Below, in pieces: positions 26,461-34,119 of a stretch of DNA of 64,000 bases. The position numbers and the translations under genes are program-made. Below the pieces are notes generated by a model, which saw only the letters and a program-made list of their open reading frames with translations, had not been told where the DNA came from and did not search any database. How positions within the stretch are numbered: the stretch's first letter is position 1; each line of letters begins with the position of its first letter. Source of the DNA: Lachnospiraceae bacterium (GTDB taxonomy: Bacteria > Bacillota > Clostridia > Lachnospirales > Lachnospiraceae); the NCBI GenBank assembly GCA_024697225.1, contig JAILGA010000104.1, forward strand, positions 1-64,000, given 5' to 3'.

Positions 26461-28656
26461 TCAGCCCTTTACGACCTTGTAGATATATCTGAATCTGCTC
26501 TTTTTTTTCAGATATTCCATAAGGATCGGACGGCAGGTGTAAGCTGTATCCGGAAGAGCCGAAACGCTATCGTTATATAATACGGATTCATAACAGGGGA
26601 TGAAGGAAAGCGCTTCTTCCCCTGTTTCTTTTCCTATCCTGTTCCTGTATTCGGAGAGAGTCTCACCGGCTCTTATCCCGTATCCTGCAAGTCGTAATAT
26701 ATCAAGACAGTCTTTTGATATGAGCGTGAGTTTCTCACTATCATCCAATCTCGCAAATCTCGCCCTGCCGATAAGTCGTCCGATCAGTAAAAACATCGCA
26801 AGAAATACCAGCACAGCCGCCATAGGGACAGCCACAACATTAAGATTCACGCGGATCTGCTCTTCTTCTGTCTCTTCTTCGGATCCAACTTTCACGGTCA
26901 CAGATTCTGCCCTCTCAAACACATCCGGCGTGATCACCGCTGAAGTATCATTAGCAGCCGGTATGGTGCTCATTGTCCACTCGGATTCCTTAAAAAATCC
27001 CGGTGTCGGATCAAAGGCCATCCAGCCTCTTCCCTCGAAATAAACCTCCGGCCACGCGTGCGCCATGCCCGTTGTCACTCTGTACGTACCCTTCCTGCCC
27101 ACCGGAACGCGGTAACCCTGCACGTACCGCGCGGGAAGCCCCTGCTCTCTGGCAAGCAGCACGAACGCCGATGCATAATAACTGCAATATCCTCTCCTGC
27201 TCTCAAGCAGGAAGAAATCCAGATAAGCAGACGGATCCTTTACTGAGACGGGTATATCCGGCGGATCCAGTGAATACTCCATAACCGAAAGCGCTCGCTC
27301 AAGCCTCTTCATCCTCTCGTAATCGCTCACGGAACCCTCATAGAGCTCATCAAGCTTTGTTGCAAGATCCTCCGAAAGTGTGATATCTGCGGTATATGTA
27401 TCTTTTACATGCCTTACATACTCGAGATATCTGTCAAAGGTCAGTGAATCGTCCTGTTTGCCCGATTTCATGGGCTCAGAAGTGAAAAACCAGACTTCCT
27501 CATCCGGGATCCCGCCATGTTCCATAAACTCGTAGAAGCCCGGGTTATCCGCATTCGGACGTATATAAGTCTCTGAGACCTTCAGATGCCAGGTATTGTA
27601 TTTATCAAACATGAAAGTACCGCCGACCTCACTGTATCCGATCTTCCCTGAAATCGGTTCCCTCTGGGTGAGCTTCGTGGGCGCGAAGAGATATTTTGTC
27701 TTGCTGTCAGTGTATTCCAGCACTATCGGTACGTCCTTGTAGTAATCGCGTCTTGCCAGTCCCACTGAAAGGACAGAGCTTATGCTTTCCGCCGCATCCA
27801 TGGCATGCATGGCATAATCCGAGGTATCCTTCATCTTCCACCCGTGCCCGTCAAAGGTATCAAACACAGCACCTGCCATATATACAGGCGCATTCACATC
27901 TGTCAGGGTTGTAAGTGAAAGGACCTCCTTATTCTCGCCCCTGAGGGAGGCGTTCAGCATCCCGTCGTCAGAGAAACCCGTGATCAGATCGCGCCCCGAG
28001 TCAAAGCTGAAGCTTATCCTTTCACAGACTCTCACTATCCTCGACCACGCATTGATGAAAAACTGCCAGTCATATGGCTCATCAGGATAATGTATAAGCG
28101 CTGCTCCCAGCACGATGACCGCGAGAAACGGCGCAGTGCAGATCATATACATCCTGAGATCTGTACTCCCCTCTTTTTTCCATCTTGCGGATACCTCCGT
28201 AACAACAGAAAACAGGATAAATCCCATGGCGCAGAAGACTCCTGCGGCATGCACGTTTATGAATGACAACAAAGAAAGCGCGAGCAAAATGAGCGCGCAG
28301 CCGGATATGACTATCCTTACTAAGCTTTGTCTCGCCGCCGGCACGCCCAGCGCAAAGGCCAAGGCCGATATGAGAAGCACCGGGGCGAGCCAGGGATGAT
28401 CTCCAAAAGATAAGTGCTCCTCAAAATGCCTGCGGACGATAAAAACGCCTATGAGTCCTGCGATAATTATTCCCATCAGCATTGCACGTCCGCGGGCCTT
28501 CATGTGAATTACAAGCGTGAGAAGAACAGCAGGCAAAAGTGCCGCGCCCGCGACTGCCCATGCTGTGGCTTCCGCCCCTGCGGCTCCTGTAAAGACAAAG
28601 GCCGCAGCCACGGAAAGTAATGCAGTATAAATGATCTCATAGAAAAAACCTGTCAA
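26461..28656 (-). CDS. transglutaminase-like membrane protein
   Basis: A 731-residue membrane protein. Residues 1-190 contain about seven hydrophobic segments. A large extracellular part follows, with a transglutaminase-like domain near 480-570 whose triad is visible: Cys in RRGYCSYYASAFVLLAR, His in TGMAHAWPEVYFEG and Asp in AFDPTPG. A further membrane helix near 610-635 and a cytoplasmic C-terminal domain end the protein. It is the last gene of a MoxR-DUF58-transglutaminase set, a common bacterial arrangement linked to assembly or maturation of surface proteins. The gap to DUF58 is 17 bp. The natural substrate is unknown. Confidence 0.92.
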   Translation of the reverse strand: MTGFFYEIIYTALLSVAAAFVFTGAAGAEATAWAVAGAALLPAVLLTLVIHMKARGRAMLMGIIIAGLIGVFIVRRHFEEHLSFGDHPWLAPVLLISALAFALGVPAARQSLVRIVISGCALILLALSLLSFINVHAAGVFCAMGFILFSVVTEVSARWKKEGSTDLRMYMICTAPFLAVIVLGAALIHYPDEPYDWQFFINAWSRIVRVCERISFSFDSGRDLITGFSDDGMLNASLRGENKEVLSLTTLTDVNAPVYMAGAVFDTFDGHGWKMKDTSDYAMHAMDAAESISSVLSVGLARRDYYKDVPIVLEYTDSKTKYLFAPTKLTQREPISGKIGYSEVGGTFMFDKYNTWHLKVSETYIRPNADNPGFYEFMEHGGIPDEEVWFFTSEPMKSGKQDDSLTFDRYLEYVRHVKDTYTADITLSEDLATKLDELYEGSVSDYERMKRLERALSVMEYSLDPPDIPVSVKDPSAYLDFFLLESRRGYCSYYASAFVLLAREQGLPARYVQGYRVPVGRKGTYRVTTGMAHAWPEVYFEGRGWMAFDPTPGFFKESEWTMSTIPAANDTSAVITPDVFERAESVTVKVGSEEETEEEQIRVNLNVVAVPMAAVLVFLAMFLLIGRLIGRARFARLDDSEKLTLISKDCLDILRLAGYGIRAGETLSEYRNRIGKETGEEALSFIPCYESVLYNDSVSALPDTAYTCRPILMEYLKKKSRFRYIYKVVKG

Positions 28657-28673
28657 TGATTCGCCTCACAGTT

Positions 28674-29840
28674 TTACAGCACTTCGGTCAGCTTCGATCC
28701 GACCGGTACCGGAACCACTTTTATGTGCGGACTGACTTCCACCGGGCTGCCCGACTTTCCCGGTTCGTCGTTTACATGATAGATCACCACGTCACTCCCC
28801 TGTCCGCTTATCTGCCTCGAAATCTCAAGTGCCTCCGCACATACCTCGACAGTGATGATAAAGACGATCCTGCTGTCAAACACACCTGCCCGCCCCGGGA
28901 GTGAGGCATACGATGTAGCGCTGTCTGCCGCCTGATCAAAAGAGAGCCCCGCCATTGCCCTGTAGAAAACCTCAAATGTTTCAGCCGAATCCACAGGAAA
29001 CTCCGATATATCCCGCCGCATGGAAAACACCGTGACCGGTATGTTTTTGTTCTTGAAGAACAGTGTGAGCGCTATCGCCGCCTCCAGCATCCTGTTCTCA
29101 AGAGGCAGATAGATACCCGGATCATCGCTCTTTTTAGCGGCATCCAGGATCAGCGCTATGCCCTCCTTCTCTTCGCCCGTATGCTCCCTCACCGACAGTT
29201 TCCCGGTCCTCGCCGTCAGTTTCCAGTTGATGCGCCTTATATCATCGCCAGGTATATATTCCCTTATCGTGACATCCGGCCGCGAGAGGTCGTTTCTTGA
29301 AATCCTGTCAGAGACAGTGTCCACGTCGGCGCTCTTTATCGCCTCGAGCTCGATGATATTTGGCACAACGTTGACCCACAGGGGTTCCCTGTTATTCCAC
29401 CTGATGCGGAACAGTTTCAGATAATCCCTCAGGACAACTGACTCTATCCCCACAAGGTACTCACCTCTGTATTTGCAGATAAGCTTTGTCTGTCTTGTTA
29501 TCTGTGCATGGGGAAGGAGCTCGTATTCGGTGCTGTCATCCAGTCCGTCTATCACGGAAAAGTCAGAGTAAAAGGTGATCCTGACACCCGAAAACGCGAA
29601 CAGATCCTCGTTCTGAAGTGTGAAATAGAATGGCACCACGTGATCGCTCACAATCTCATGTCCCTCAACGTGCTGGTATATCTTAAACCTGGCAAGCACA
29701 AGGAGCAGATATATGAGCGACATCACGGGTATGAATGTGAGTACCGCAAAAAAACCGTAGCTCACGGGTCCCCCGAAGAAGCTGATCCCGACGAGAGATA
29801 ACAGCCACAGTATGATCAGAATGATCAGATTGCGTGACAT
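28674..29840 (-). CDS. DUF58 domain membrane protein
   Basis: A 388-residue protein with two N-terminal membrane helices (residues 5-45) and a cytoplasmic or surface beta-rich region leading to the DUF58 core. The hallmark is DDIRRINWKLTARTGKLSVRE near residue 205, followed by a von-Willebrand-A-like fold segment IALILDAAKK. DUF58 proteins work with MoxR AAA ATPases as a chaperone-like pair, though the mechanism is not settled. It lies 7 bp after the MoxR stop and 17 bp before the transglutaminase gene. Confidence 0.9.
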   Translation of the reverse strand: MSRNLIILIILWLLSLVGISFFGGPVSYGFFAVLTFIPVMSLIYLLLVLARFKIYQHVEGHEIVSDHVVPFYFTLQNEDLFAFSGVRITFYSDFSVIDGLDDSTEYELLPHAQITRQTKLICKYRGEYLVGIESVVLRDYLKLFRIRWNNREPLWVNVVPNIIELEAIKSADVDTVSDRISRNDLSRPDVTIREYIPGDDIRRINWKLTARTGKLSVREHTGEEKEGIALILDAAKKSDDPGIYLPLENRMLEAAIALTLFFKNKNIPVTVFSMRRDISEFPVDSAETFEVFYRAMAGLSFDQAADSATSYASLPGRAGVFDSRIVFIITVEVCAEALEISRQISGQGSDVVIYHVNDEPGKSGSPVEVSPHIKVVPVPVGSKLTEVL

Positions 29841-29847
29841 TTATCTG

Positions 29848-30768
29848 TCACTCCATGGGAACTCTGGCCTTTAGCATGAGAGTATTGATCAGTGTATCGG
29901 TATTCTCCCTGCGTATCCTGGCCTCTGAAGTGAGATTCAGCCTGTGATGAAAGGTATTTACGCACACAGCCTTTACGTCATCGGGCTTGACAAAATCCCT
30001 TCCGTTAAGATATGCCCTCGCACGCGCCGCTTTGGCGAGAAAAATGGTCGCTCTGGGGCTGGTGCCCGCGACAAAGCTCTCCACGCTCCTTGTCAGCATT
30101 GATATCTCCTGAATGTATTCAAGTACCTTGTCGCTGATATGGACTTTTTCTACATCCTTTTTCATGCTTATCACATCGGAGGCGGAGCACACCGGATCGG
30201 CCGGGTCCTGGCCCTTATTGTCCAGATTGTTCCTCGTCAGCGCGACCTCTGATTCCTTCGTGGGATATCCTATGGAGAGGCGCATCATGAAGCGGTCGAG
30301 CTGCGCCTCCGGAAGCGGATAGGTTCCGAGGAATTCCACCGGATTCTGAGTCGCGATGACCATGAACGGATCCGGCAGCCTGTAGACCATGCCGTCTACG
30401 GTCACCTGTCCTTCTGCCATAGCCTCGAGAAGACTTGACTGTGTCTTTGGTGAGGTGCGGTTTATCTCATCCGCTAGCAGAAAACTGTGCATCACGGAAC
30501 CGGGTCGGTACTCGAATTCTCCGGTCTTCATATTGTAGACAGACACCCCGGTCACATCCGTCGGCAAAGTGTCCGGCGTGAACTGTATCCTGCCGAAATC
30601 CGCTCCCACCGCCTCCGCGAGCATCCTTGCAAGCGTCGTCTTGCCTACTCCGGGAACATCCTCAAGCAGTACATGCCCCCCGGCAAGAAGACAGGTCAGC
30701 ACATCCTCCACCACGTCCTCCTTGCCGATGAAATATTCATTTATCCTGCTGCGAAGCTTTTCTACCAT
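29848..30768 (-). CDS. MoxR family AAA+ ATPase
   Basis: A cytoplasmic AAA+ ATPase of about 306 residues. Walker A is DVPGVGKTTLARMLAEA near residue 38, Walker B is LLADEINRTSPKTQSSLLEA near 100, sensor 1 is VIATQNPVE, and the C-terminal lid follows with SPRATIFLAKAARARA. MoxR proteins act as chaperones for assembly of specific complexes, here presumably the downstream DUF58 and transglutaminase proteins. The start was set at MVEKLRSRI, 7 bases after AAGGAG; the ATG 6 bp upstream is too close to the site. Confidence 0.93.
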   Translation of the reverse strand: MVEKLRSRINEYFIGKEDVVEDVLTCLLAGGHVLLEDVPGVGKTTLARMLAEAVGADFGRIQFTPDTLPTDVTGVSVYNMKTGEFEYRPGSVMHSFLLADEINRTSPKTQSSLLEAMAEGQVTVDGMVYRLPDPFMVIATQNPVEFLGTYPLPEAQLDRFMMRLSIGYPTKESEVALTRNNLDNKGQDPADPVCSASDVISMKKDVEKVHISDKVLEYIQEISMLTRSVESFVAGTSPRATIFLAKAARARAYLNGRDFVKPDDVKAVCVNTFHHRLNLTSEARIRRENTDTLINTLMLKARVPME

Positions 30769-30830
30769 GAACATTCTCCTTATAATTTATGATCTATCAT
30801 ATACCGCAAGCTGTCTATTCTCTTCTTCAG

Positions 30831-30863
30831 CAGTATTATACTGTCATTTTCAGTATTAAACAA
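30831..30863 (-). promoter_or_regulatory. promoter of the MoxR operon with a palindrome at the -10
   Basis: On the minus strand TTGTTT (plus 30858-30863) and TATAAT (plus 30835-30840) have a 17-bp spacer. The -10 lies inside a perfect palindrome CAGTAT-T-ATACTG (30831-30843), which could be an operator. The inferred leader is about 60 nt. Confidence 0.55.
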
Positions 30864-30888
30864 TGAGCATACATAGCCGTATTCATGA

Positions 30889-30917
30889 TTGCAAATGTAC
30901 ACGGCGTCTTATATAAT
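30889..30917 (+). promoter_or_regulatory. promoter of the DUF4867 gene
   Basis: TTGCAA (30889-30894) and TATAAT (30912-30917) with a 17-bp spacer, about 50 bp before the start codon. Confidence 0.7.
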
Positions 30918-30967
30918 TAAACAGTCGACAATCTGTTCTTCAATTTCTGCAAATGGAGGGTATTGAA

Positions 30968-31603
30968 ATGACGATTTATTCCGTAAACGATCCTGAATTC
31001 AAATCCTATGGCAAGGTACTCGAGGGCTACGATACCTCTGAACTCACTAAGGCTCTGGACGATTCGACTCCACTTCCGGACGGTGTGGATTATGTTATGA
31101 GTGAGGCTACTCTGGAGTATACGAACCTCTTTGGCGCGCTTCAGAACAACGCCTACGGCGGCATGCCCATTCAGATCGGCTACTGCAACGGCCACAACAC
31201 CAAGCTCAACTGCCTCGAATATCACAGGGACAGTGAGCTAAATATCGGTTCCACGGATTTCATACTTCTCCTTGCCAAGGCTGACGACATCGAGAACGGC
31301 AAGCTTGACACCTCCAGGGTCAAGGCTTTCCTTGCAAAGAAGGGCCAGGTCGTCGAGGTCTACGAGACCACTCTTCACTATGCTCCCTGCTCCGCAAAGA
31401 AGGGCGAGGGCTTCAAGGTCGCGATCGTTCTTCCCAAGGGCACGAACGGGGCTGTTCCGAACCTCAAAGCCATAAATGAGGAAGACAAGTGGATGACAGC
31501 CTGCAACAAGTGGCTGCTCGCACACGCGGAATCCTCAGAGGCTTCGACAGGCGCTTACGTAGGTCTTACCGGAGAGAATACTGATATAGAATCACTCATC
31601 TGA
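30968..31603 (+). CDS. DUF4867 family protein
   Basis: A soluble protein of 211 residues with no signal peptide or membrane segment. The sequence resembles the DUF4867 family seen in clostridia, with GYDTSELTKALDDSTPLPDG, QIGYCNGHNTKLNCLEYHR and VYETTLHYAPCSAKKGEGF. The His/Cys/Glu-rich centre (CNGHNTKLNCLEYH) and the beta-rich pattern would fit a cupin-like, metal-binding fold acting on sugars or sugar acids, but this is inference. The start was set at MTIYSVNDPE after GGAGGG. It has its own promoter and a hairpin terminator shared with the convergent MurF-like gene. Confidence 0.82.
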   Translation: MTIYSVNDPEFKSYGKVLEGYDTSELTKALDDSTPLPDGVDYVMSEATLEYTNLFGALQNNAYGGMPIQIGYCNGHNTKLNCLEYHRDSELNIGSTDFILLLAKADDIENGKLDTSRVKAFLAKKGQVVEVYETTLHYAPCSAKKGEGFKVAIVLPKGTNGAVPNLKAINEEDKWMTACNKWLLAHAESSEASTGAYVGLTGENTDIESLI

Positions 31604-31610
31604 GGCATAT

Positions 31611-31659
31611 AAAGAAAAAGCGGTCTCCCGGTTTCAGGGGAGACCGCTTTTTTCATGGC
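31611..31659. terminator. bidirectional terminator between DUF4867 and the MurF-like gene
   Basis: GCGGTCTCCC pairs with GGGAGACCGC, followed by TTTTTT on the plus strand and TTTTTCTTT on the minus strand. The 40 bases 31620-31659 match 31705-31744, inside the MurF-like coding region, at 39 of 40 positions. Confidence 0.9.
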
Positions 31660-31744
31660 AGCATCAATAGTCGTCAGGCAGGTCATTCTCAAGCAGTATG
31701 GCGCGCGGTCTCCCGGTTTCAAGGGAGACCGCTTTTTTCATGGC
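31620..31744. repeat. near-exact 40-bp tandem duplication spanning the MurF-like stop codon
   Basis: Copies at 31620-31659 (non-coding terminator) and 31705-31744 (coding for AMKKAVSLETGR of the MurF-like protein) differ at one base and are 85 bp apart. Weaker similarity continues at the same offset (ATAGTCG in both). Confidence 0.9.
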
Positions 31745-33286
31745 CTCCTGGATAGTCGCGCACGCAGAAATCTTCTCCGCAGGATACGAGGCTTTCTTTG
31801 CACCCTCAGCGATGGCCTCACTGTTTGTCTTACCAACAGTGAAGATATAGTCGCAGACCTTTGCGGCCTCCGCACCGAACTCACTGTTGTACTCCGCCTG
31901 CTTTTCACCAAGCTCCACCATGCCCGGCGTCACAAGTATCTTAAGCATGGAGCTGTCAAATGACCCGAGTGCCTCAAGTGCGGCTCTCGCCCCGGCGGGA
32001 TTGGCATTATATGCGTCATCAAGGATGGCTCCGTATGGCATCTTCTTCACTTCCAGCCTGTGCTCGGCAGGCTTTAGTCTTCTGGCTGCGCGCCTGCATT
32101 TATCAAGCGGAACGCCCAGTTCACAGGCCGCAGCTATGGCTCCGGTGGCATTTATCACATTGTGCCTGCCTACGAGCGGTATCTCGAACTGCGCACTCTC
32201 CTTCATCTCTTGCCCGTCTCTGACGATGACATGAGGAGTTGTGAGAAGAAATCTCGTGCCGTTCATATCGACCGAAAGGATCTCGCTTCTGTAGTCATTG
32301 CCTTCGTTCATACCGTAAGTGATCACATTATCCGGAGCAGCCGCCCGTATGTTCTCATCGTCGCCGTTGACCAGCCTGATTCCATTTGGTGTAGCATCCA
32401 GGAGCTCGAACTTGGTCTTTATTATATTCTCCCTAGTGTGGAAGGTTTCCAGATGCTGGTCTCCTATCGCGGTGATCACGGCATCCGCGGGATGCACTAT
32501 GTCACAGATCTCCTTTATGTCGCCCACATGCCTGGCACCCATCTCGCAGACAAAGATCTCATGCGTAGGCCGCAGATTTTCCCTTATCGTTCTCACTACA
32601 CCCATGGGCGTATTGAAACTTCCGGGCGTCATTAGCACAGAGTACTTCTCTGAGAGGATCTCGGTCAGATAATGCTTGACAGACGTCTTGCCAAAACTCC
32701 CTGTGATGCCAATTATCTTAAGTCCCGGATGCTCGTTTATCATCCTGACGGCATCCTTTATGAAGCCCTTCTGTATGTTTTTTTCTACAGGCGAGACCAT
32801 CAGCCCGCATAACGATATCAAAAGTGTATGAAATGACAGCCATAGTCCCTCAATAAAAAGGATTGCGGTAAATACCGGAAAGACCTGCATGCCTGACGTC
32901 ACAGGGATCGCTATGACAAGCATAACGGCAAACAGAGCGCATACCACCGCAATCTGTCTCTTTACTCTCGCAGTGACCACAAACTTCTTCTTGGCCTTCC
33001 TCGGAAAGAACACAAAGCAGGTTACAGCCGCGGAGATCAGAAGTATGAGTGCCGATGCTGCATTCCCCGACAACACCGCAAAAATGATCAGGCAGACAAG
33101 CGCCGTGATACCTGAAGCGATGACCGCAGGATGTGTCCTCATAACCCTGTAATAGCCCTGCTGCTGATAGGATGAGAGCTGGAACATGTGCAGATCATAT
33201 CTGACTGCCATTACGATCGCGGCAAGACAGATCAGTTCCACCGCCGCAAACATGATTATAGAAGTTACCGTTAATCCGGTTGTCAT
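31664..33286 (-). CDS. membrane-fused MurF-like ligase
   Basis: A Mur-ligase-family protein related to UDP-N-acetylmuramoyl-tripeptide--D-alanyl-D-alanine ligase, which adds the terminal dipeptide to the peptidoglycan precursor. It lacks the usual soluble N-terminal MurF domain. Residues 1-165 carry about five membrane helices. The ATPase domain begins near 190 with P-loop GITGSFGKTSVK, followed by EMGARHVGDI near 250 and the C-terminal ligase region DDAYNANPAGARAAL and FTVGKTNSEAI. The start was set 6 bases after AAAAGGAG (MTTGLTVTS). It ends a probable five-gene run with an alpha/beta hydrolase directly upstream. Whether it is the housekeeping MurF or a variant for modified precursors cannot be told. 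No D-Ala-D-Ala ligase is adjacent. Confidence 0.85.
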   Translation of the reverse strand: MTTGLTVTSIIMFAAVELICLAAIVMAVRYDLHMFQLSSYQQQGYYRVMRTHPAVIASGITALVCLIIFAVLSGNAASALILLISAAVTCFVFFPRKAKKKFVVTARVKRQIAVVCALFAVMLVIAIPVTSGMQVFPVFTAILFIEGLWLSFHTLLISLCGLMVSPVEKNIQKGFIKDAVRMINEHPGLKIIGITGSFGKTSVKHYLTEILSEKYSVLMTPGSFNTPMGVVRTIRENLRPTHEIFVCEMGARHVGDIKEICDIVHPADAVITAIGDQHLETFHTRENIIKTKFELLDATPNGIRLVNGDDENIRAAAPDNVITYGMNEGNDYRSEILSVDMNGTRFLLTTPHVIVRDGQEMKESAQFEIPLVGRHNVINATGAIAAACELGVPLDKCRRAARRLKPAEHRLEVKKMPYGAILDDAYNANPAGARAALEALGSFDSSMLKILVTPGMVELGEKQAEYNSEFGAEAAKVCDYIFTVGKTNSEAIAEGAKKASYPAEKISACATIQEAMKKAVSLETGRPRAILLENDLPDDY

Positions 33287-33311
33287 GTACATCTCCTTTT
33301 TTGAGAAAAGT

Positions 33312-34100
33312 TCATATCTGCAAAAAACTACCGAGTATGCTCATGAAATGTGACGGGTTTTCAAGGAATGAAAAATGCCCTGCACCCGGTATCACAGCAA
33401 GCCCGGCCTCCGGCATGAGTTCCGACATACGCCTGCCGTCAGACAGGGGCGTGGCGGTATCCTCGCTCCCCCAGATGAGAAGTACAGGCATGGTTATCTT
33501 GTCCATCTCGTCCGTAAGATCGGCATTCACCACATTTACCATGGTCTTTCGCATCACGGGAGTGGCATTTGCATAATCGGCCGAACCGAACTTTCTCTGC
33601 AGGCGGTCTATAAGCCCGGGGAATGCCTTTGCCAGCCCGGTCCTGGTCAGTATTTCCTTATAGCGTTTATACTTCTTCGTTCGCTCACTCTGCGCAGCTG
33701 TCTTTACAGGCACGATACCTGCGCTGTCTACAAGTATCATCTTTGCGATGTTCATATCCCCGGCCTTAAGTCCCGCTGCCATATGGATCAGCACCCTGCC
33801 GCCGTGGCTGTGCCCCAGAAATATGAACTCCTTTTCATCAGGCGCAGCCTTCGCGACAAAAGCCTTAACAAAAGCCACATAGTCATCGAGATCCATGGGC
33901 TCTGCAGGCTCTTCGCTCTTTCCGGCACCTGGGAAATCCGGCCCTATTACCCTGTATTTAGAAGACGCGAACTTATAGATCCCGTCAAAGAGATCCGTGT
34001 TCGCACCCCATCCGTGAAGAAGAATGAGAGCAGGCACACCGTCCCTGTGCACCCCCTCATCTCTGTATTCTATTTTAAGTCCGTTTACGGTTGTCTGCAT
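33312..34100 (-). CDS. alpha/beta fold hydrolase
   Basis: A soluble 262-residue alpha/beta hydrolase. The oxyanion segment is LILLHGWGANTDLF near residue 26, the nucleophile elbow GHSHGGRV near 96, the acid GSEDTATPLSDGR near 210 and the catalytic His in IPGAGHFSFLENP near 240. There is no signal peptide. A lid-like helical insertion lies in residues 125-185. It has a 19-bp gap to the GH9-like lipoprotein upstream and 25 bp to the MurF-like gene downstream. Pairing with a membrane Mur ligase suggests action on a cell-wall precursor or its ester, but the substrate is unknown. Confidence 0.9.
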   Translation of the reverse strand: MQTTVNGLKIEYRDEGVHRDGVPALILLHGWGANTDLFDGIYKFASSKYRVIGPDFPGAGKSEEPAEPMDLDDYVAFVKAFVAKAAPDEKEFIFLGHSHGGRVLIHMAAGLKAGDMNIAKMILVDSAGIVPVKTAAQSERTKKYKRYKEILTRTGLAKAFPGLIDRLQRKFGSADYANATPVMRKTMVNVVNADLTDEMDKITMPVLLIWGSEDTATPLSDGRRMSELMPEAGLAVIPGAGHFSFLENPSHFMSILGSFLQI

Positions 34101-34119
34101 TTCCCTGTCCCCGCGCAGC

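Noticed and set aside
31664-31744. Possible assembly artefact or frameshift at the MurF-like gene end
   Set aside because: The frame is intact through DDY and stop, and the duplicated 40 bases differ by one base and lie in distinct contexts, so a real duplication is the simpler reading.
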